Made by a program: the position numbers and the translations under genes
Part shown: one piece after another, positions 6,801 through 8,543 of the stretch
Numbering within the stretch: the first letter of the stretch is position 1
Layout of the letters: every line of letters begins with the position of its first letter
The notes under the pieces: generated by a model
Databases searched by the model: none
The model's input: only the letters and a program-made list of their open reading frames with translations
Told to the model about the DNA's origin: nothing
Source of the DNA: Methanobacteriota archaeon
GTDB lineage: Archaea > Altiarchaeota > Altiarchaeia > IMC4 > QMZM01
Direction: 5' to 3'
Length of the DNA: 8,543 nucleotides
Assembly: GCA_903930485.1 (NCBI GenBank)
Contig: CAIYYO010000079.1
Location: forward strand, 1-8,543

Positions 6801-7748
6801 ATGAAAAAATCGACGCTGAGGCTGGCGCTTGCATTCGGATTCGGCATAGTCATCCTGGCCTACCTGTTCTGGAGCATGGGACTCGGCAACATAGCCGGGG
6901 TTCTTTCGAGGATCAGGCCGGAATATTTCCTCGCGGCAGCGCTGGTATATCTCGCCTCGGAATTCATAGCCGCCCTCACGCTGAAAGTCGCCATCGGCGG
7001 AAAGATCAAGTTCAGGAACATCCTTCCGTCGCACATGTGCGGGATGCTTTACTCGGCAGTGACGCCCGGAAGGTTCGGCTATTACTATACCGCCTTTTCC
7101 CTGGCCAAGAAGACGAACGAATCAAGGTCCAAGAACATCGGCCTCCTCACGATAATGCAGGGCGTGACGTTCTTCGTGAAAGTGATATCCTGCGTCATCG
7201 CGGTATTATATTTCTCACGGCTCTTCATAAGCCCGGAGTCCAAGAGCTATTTCCTCATGGCGGCGTTCGTCCCGGTGCTGTTCGTTGTGGCGATCTTGTT
7301 GATCCTCTGCACTAAGCTTCCGAACAAAATAATCGCGCTGATACCTGTCCTGAAAAATATGCTCGGATACGTTTCGATGATGCAGGATTCCCGGAAAGAC
7401 ATGACTGCCCGAAAGATTTTCTCGATAGTATTCCTCAACCTGATAGGCTGGTTCGTCGTCGGAGCCCAGTGGTACCTGCTGGCGTTGTCCCTGTCCCTAG
7501 ATCTGAGTTATTGGGACGCCTTCATGCTCCAGCCCCTTCTTTCCGCGGTCATGTTCATACCTCTTACCCCGAGCGGCCTGGGCATAACCGAGGGGGGAAG
7601 CGCGTTATTGTTCACCTTGATATTATCCTCCGTCCCGTCGGTCCAGGCTAAAGCGGCAGGCGTCGCCTATATACTGCTGGTAAGGATAAACTCGATAATG
7701 GTGGACTCGTTCGGGCTGATAGACATGAGGATACACGCAAAGAAGTGA
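6801..7748 (+). CDS. UPF0104 / LPG-synthase-TM flippase-like membrane protein
   Basis: This 315-residue protein has about eight hydrophobic segments (roughly 8-25, 41-59, 76-90, 113-138, 149-171, 207-231, 240-257 and 283-305). It has the two signatures of the UPF0104 family, also called the lysylphosphatidylglycerol synthase transmembrane domain or flippase-like domain. These are TPGRFGYYYTAF (88-99) and PLTPSGLGITEGG (254-266). The length is normal for stand-alone archaeal members. Bacterial relatives fused to an aminoacyl-transfer domain make and flip aminoacylated lipids. Stand-alone members such as this one lack that catalytic domain and are usually suspected to move lipids or lipid-linked sugars, without firm proof. 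The only plausible start is the ATG at 6801. It is divergent from the lipid-sugar operon, from which it is separated by a shared promoter region, and its stop lies one base from the stop of the convergent gene. Confidence 0.9.
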   Translation: MKKSTLRLALAFGFGIVILAYLFWSMGLGNIAGVLSRIRPEYFLAAALVYLASEFIAALTLKVAIGGKIKFRNILPSHMCGMLYSAVTPGRFGYYYTAFSLAKKTNESRSKNIGLLTIMQGVTFFVKVISCVIAVLYFSRLFISPESKSYFLMAAFVPVLFVVAILLILCTKLPNKIIALIPVLKNMLGYVSMMQDSRKDMTARKIFSIVFLNLIGWFVVGAQWYLLALSLSLDLSYWDAFMLQPLLSAVMFIPLTPSGLGITEGGSALLFTLILSSVPSVQAKAAGVAYILLVRINSIMVDSFGLIDMRIHAKK

Positions 7749-7749
7749 T

Positions 7750-8543
7750 CTACGCGGCTTTTGCCTTAAGGACGAAATGATTCGCGTCGGTTATCTCTGC
7801 ATCGACGGTTTTTCCAAGGAGATCCTCCACAGAGTCTATCACTACCGGTTTGTAGGCGTAATTCCTGGCCGAAAAACATCGGTCCCGCACTTTTTCCGTG
7901 ACGTGAACAGGCCCCTTCCAGCCGATCCACGCCTTGTTCTTCTCCAGCGACAACTCCCTGAATAAAGAGACGAGCCGCCTCGACCTGTCATTCGTCGTCC
8001 TGCCTGCAAGAGGCGTTATGCCTTCGGCTTTCGTGTGCGGCCTCGGCCAGAAACGCGAGACGTTGACTACGTCGGGCTTCACTTCTTTGACGAGGTCGAG
8101 GGATCTTTGGAAAGCGTTTTCATCCTCTGTCGGGTAGCCCGCGATTATGTCGGTCGATAAGGTTATGTCCGGGATCTCTTTCCTGAATTCGGATACGATC
8201 TTTTTGTAGTCCTCAACCTTATAGCGGCGGTTCATCGACGCAAGAACGTGGTCGTCGCCGGACTGCACAGGCACGTGCAGGAATTTATAGACTCGTTCGC
8301 TCTTGTACGCGTTGATGAGCTCGTCCAAGAAGAGCAGGACGTGATCGGGATTCATCATACCGACCCGTATCATGTGGCCGCCGTCTATCGCCGAGACCTT
8401 GTTGAGCAGATCCGGCAGGCTCATCCCTTTATCCAATCCATACGCTCCGGTATCCTGAGACGTCAGCCATATTTCGAGTACGCCGTCGTTCACAGCATTC
8501 CTCACCTCCCCGATTATCTTCTCCTCCGGGAAAGAATTCAACC
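7750..8543 (-). CDS. tRNA t6A37 methylthiotransferase, CDKAL1/e-MTAB type (N-terminus beyond the window)
   Basis: Only the C-terminal 264 or so residues are inside the window, and the frame is open at the right edge. A TTG at 8541 is an internal Leu codon, not a start, since family members are about 420 residues. The missing part would hold the UPF0004 domain and the radical-SAM CxxxCxxC. What is visible is the rest of the radical-SAM barrel: EIWLTSQDTGAYG at fragment 23-35, RVGMMNP at 59-65, FLHVPVQSGDD at 87-97, STDIIAGYPTE at 129-139 and NVSRFWPRPHT at 160-170. A TRAM-like tRNA-binding domain occupies about 203-260. The TSQDTGAYG and GMMNP variants mark the archaeal/eukaryotic class, which converts t6A to ms2t6A at position 37 of ANN-decoding tRNAs. 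This is a housekeeping gene that ends tail to tail with its neighbour and is probably unrelated to the glycan locus. Confidence 0.93.
   Translation of the reverse strand, partial: LNSFPEEKIIGEVRNAVNDGVLEIWLTSQDTGAYGLDKGMSLPDLLNKVSAIDGGHMIRVGMMNPDHVLLFLDELINAYKSERVYKFLHVPVQSGDDHVLASMNRRYKVEDYKKIVSEFRKEIPDITLSTDIIAGYPTEDENAFQRSLDLVKEVKPDVVNVSRFWPRPHTKAEGITPLAGRTTNDRSRRLVSLFRELSLEKNKAWIGWKGPVHVTEKVRDRCFSARNYAYKPVVIDSVEDLLGKTVDAEITDANHFVLKAKAA

Noticed and set aside
8539..8541. TTG as the start codon of the methylthiotransferase
   Set aside because: Starting there would remove the radical-SAM cysteines and the whole UPF0004 domain. The frame is open to the window edge, so the gene continues outside.
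1..8543. CRISPR array, tRNA, rRNA, insertion sequence or integration site
   Set aside because: No regularly spaced repeats, tRNA-like cloverleaf segments, transposase motifs or terminal inverted repeats were seen. Coding sequence fills nearly the whole window.

Overview
The window looks archaeal and gene-dense. It holds six complete genes and two cut by the window edges, with no gene-free stretch longer than about 75 bases. An archaeal origin is suggested by the CDKAL1/e-MTAB-type tRNA methylthiotransferase at the right edge, by TATA-like boxes about 27-29 bases upstream of two divergent start codons (the layout of leaderless archaeal transcripts), and by a GGTGA ribosome binding site. I cannot name a lineage from this sequence.

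Layout, left to right. (1) 1-344, plus strand: the C-terminal end of a polytopic membrane protein of the YfhO/PTPS-related kind. (2) 351-6725, minus strand: a compact gene run that reads as one operon. In transcription order it encodes a UbiA-family protein resembling decaprenyl-phosphate phosphoribosyltransferase, a PHP-domain phosphoesterase, a GT4 glycosyltransferase, and two tandem paralogous polytopic membrane proteins of about 605 residues with GT-C-like features. The junctions are an 11-base overlap and gaps of 4, 9 and 46 bases. (3) 6726-6800: a short AT-rich divergent promoter region. (4) 6801-7748, plus strand: a UPF0104 / LPG-synthase-TM (flippase-like) membrane protein. (5) 7750-8543, minus strand: the C-terminal part of a tRNA t6A37 methylthiotransferase, which is housekeeping and probably unrelated to the rest.

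The central operon is best read as a lipid-linked sugar and surface-glycan locus. The UbiA protein would load a phosphoribosyl group from PRPP onto a polyprenyl phosphate. The PHP protein is a plausible candidate for removing the 5'-phosphate. The GT4 enzyme would act at the cytoplasmic face, and the two large membrane proteins could use polyprenyl-phosphate sugars on the outer face. The divergent UPF0104 protein could take part in lipid or lipid-linked transport. The family assignments are well supported by motifs. The joint pathway is inference from gene order.
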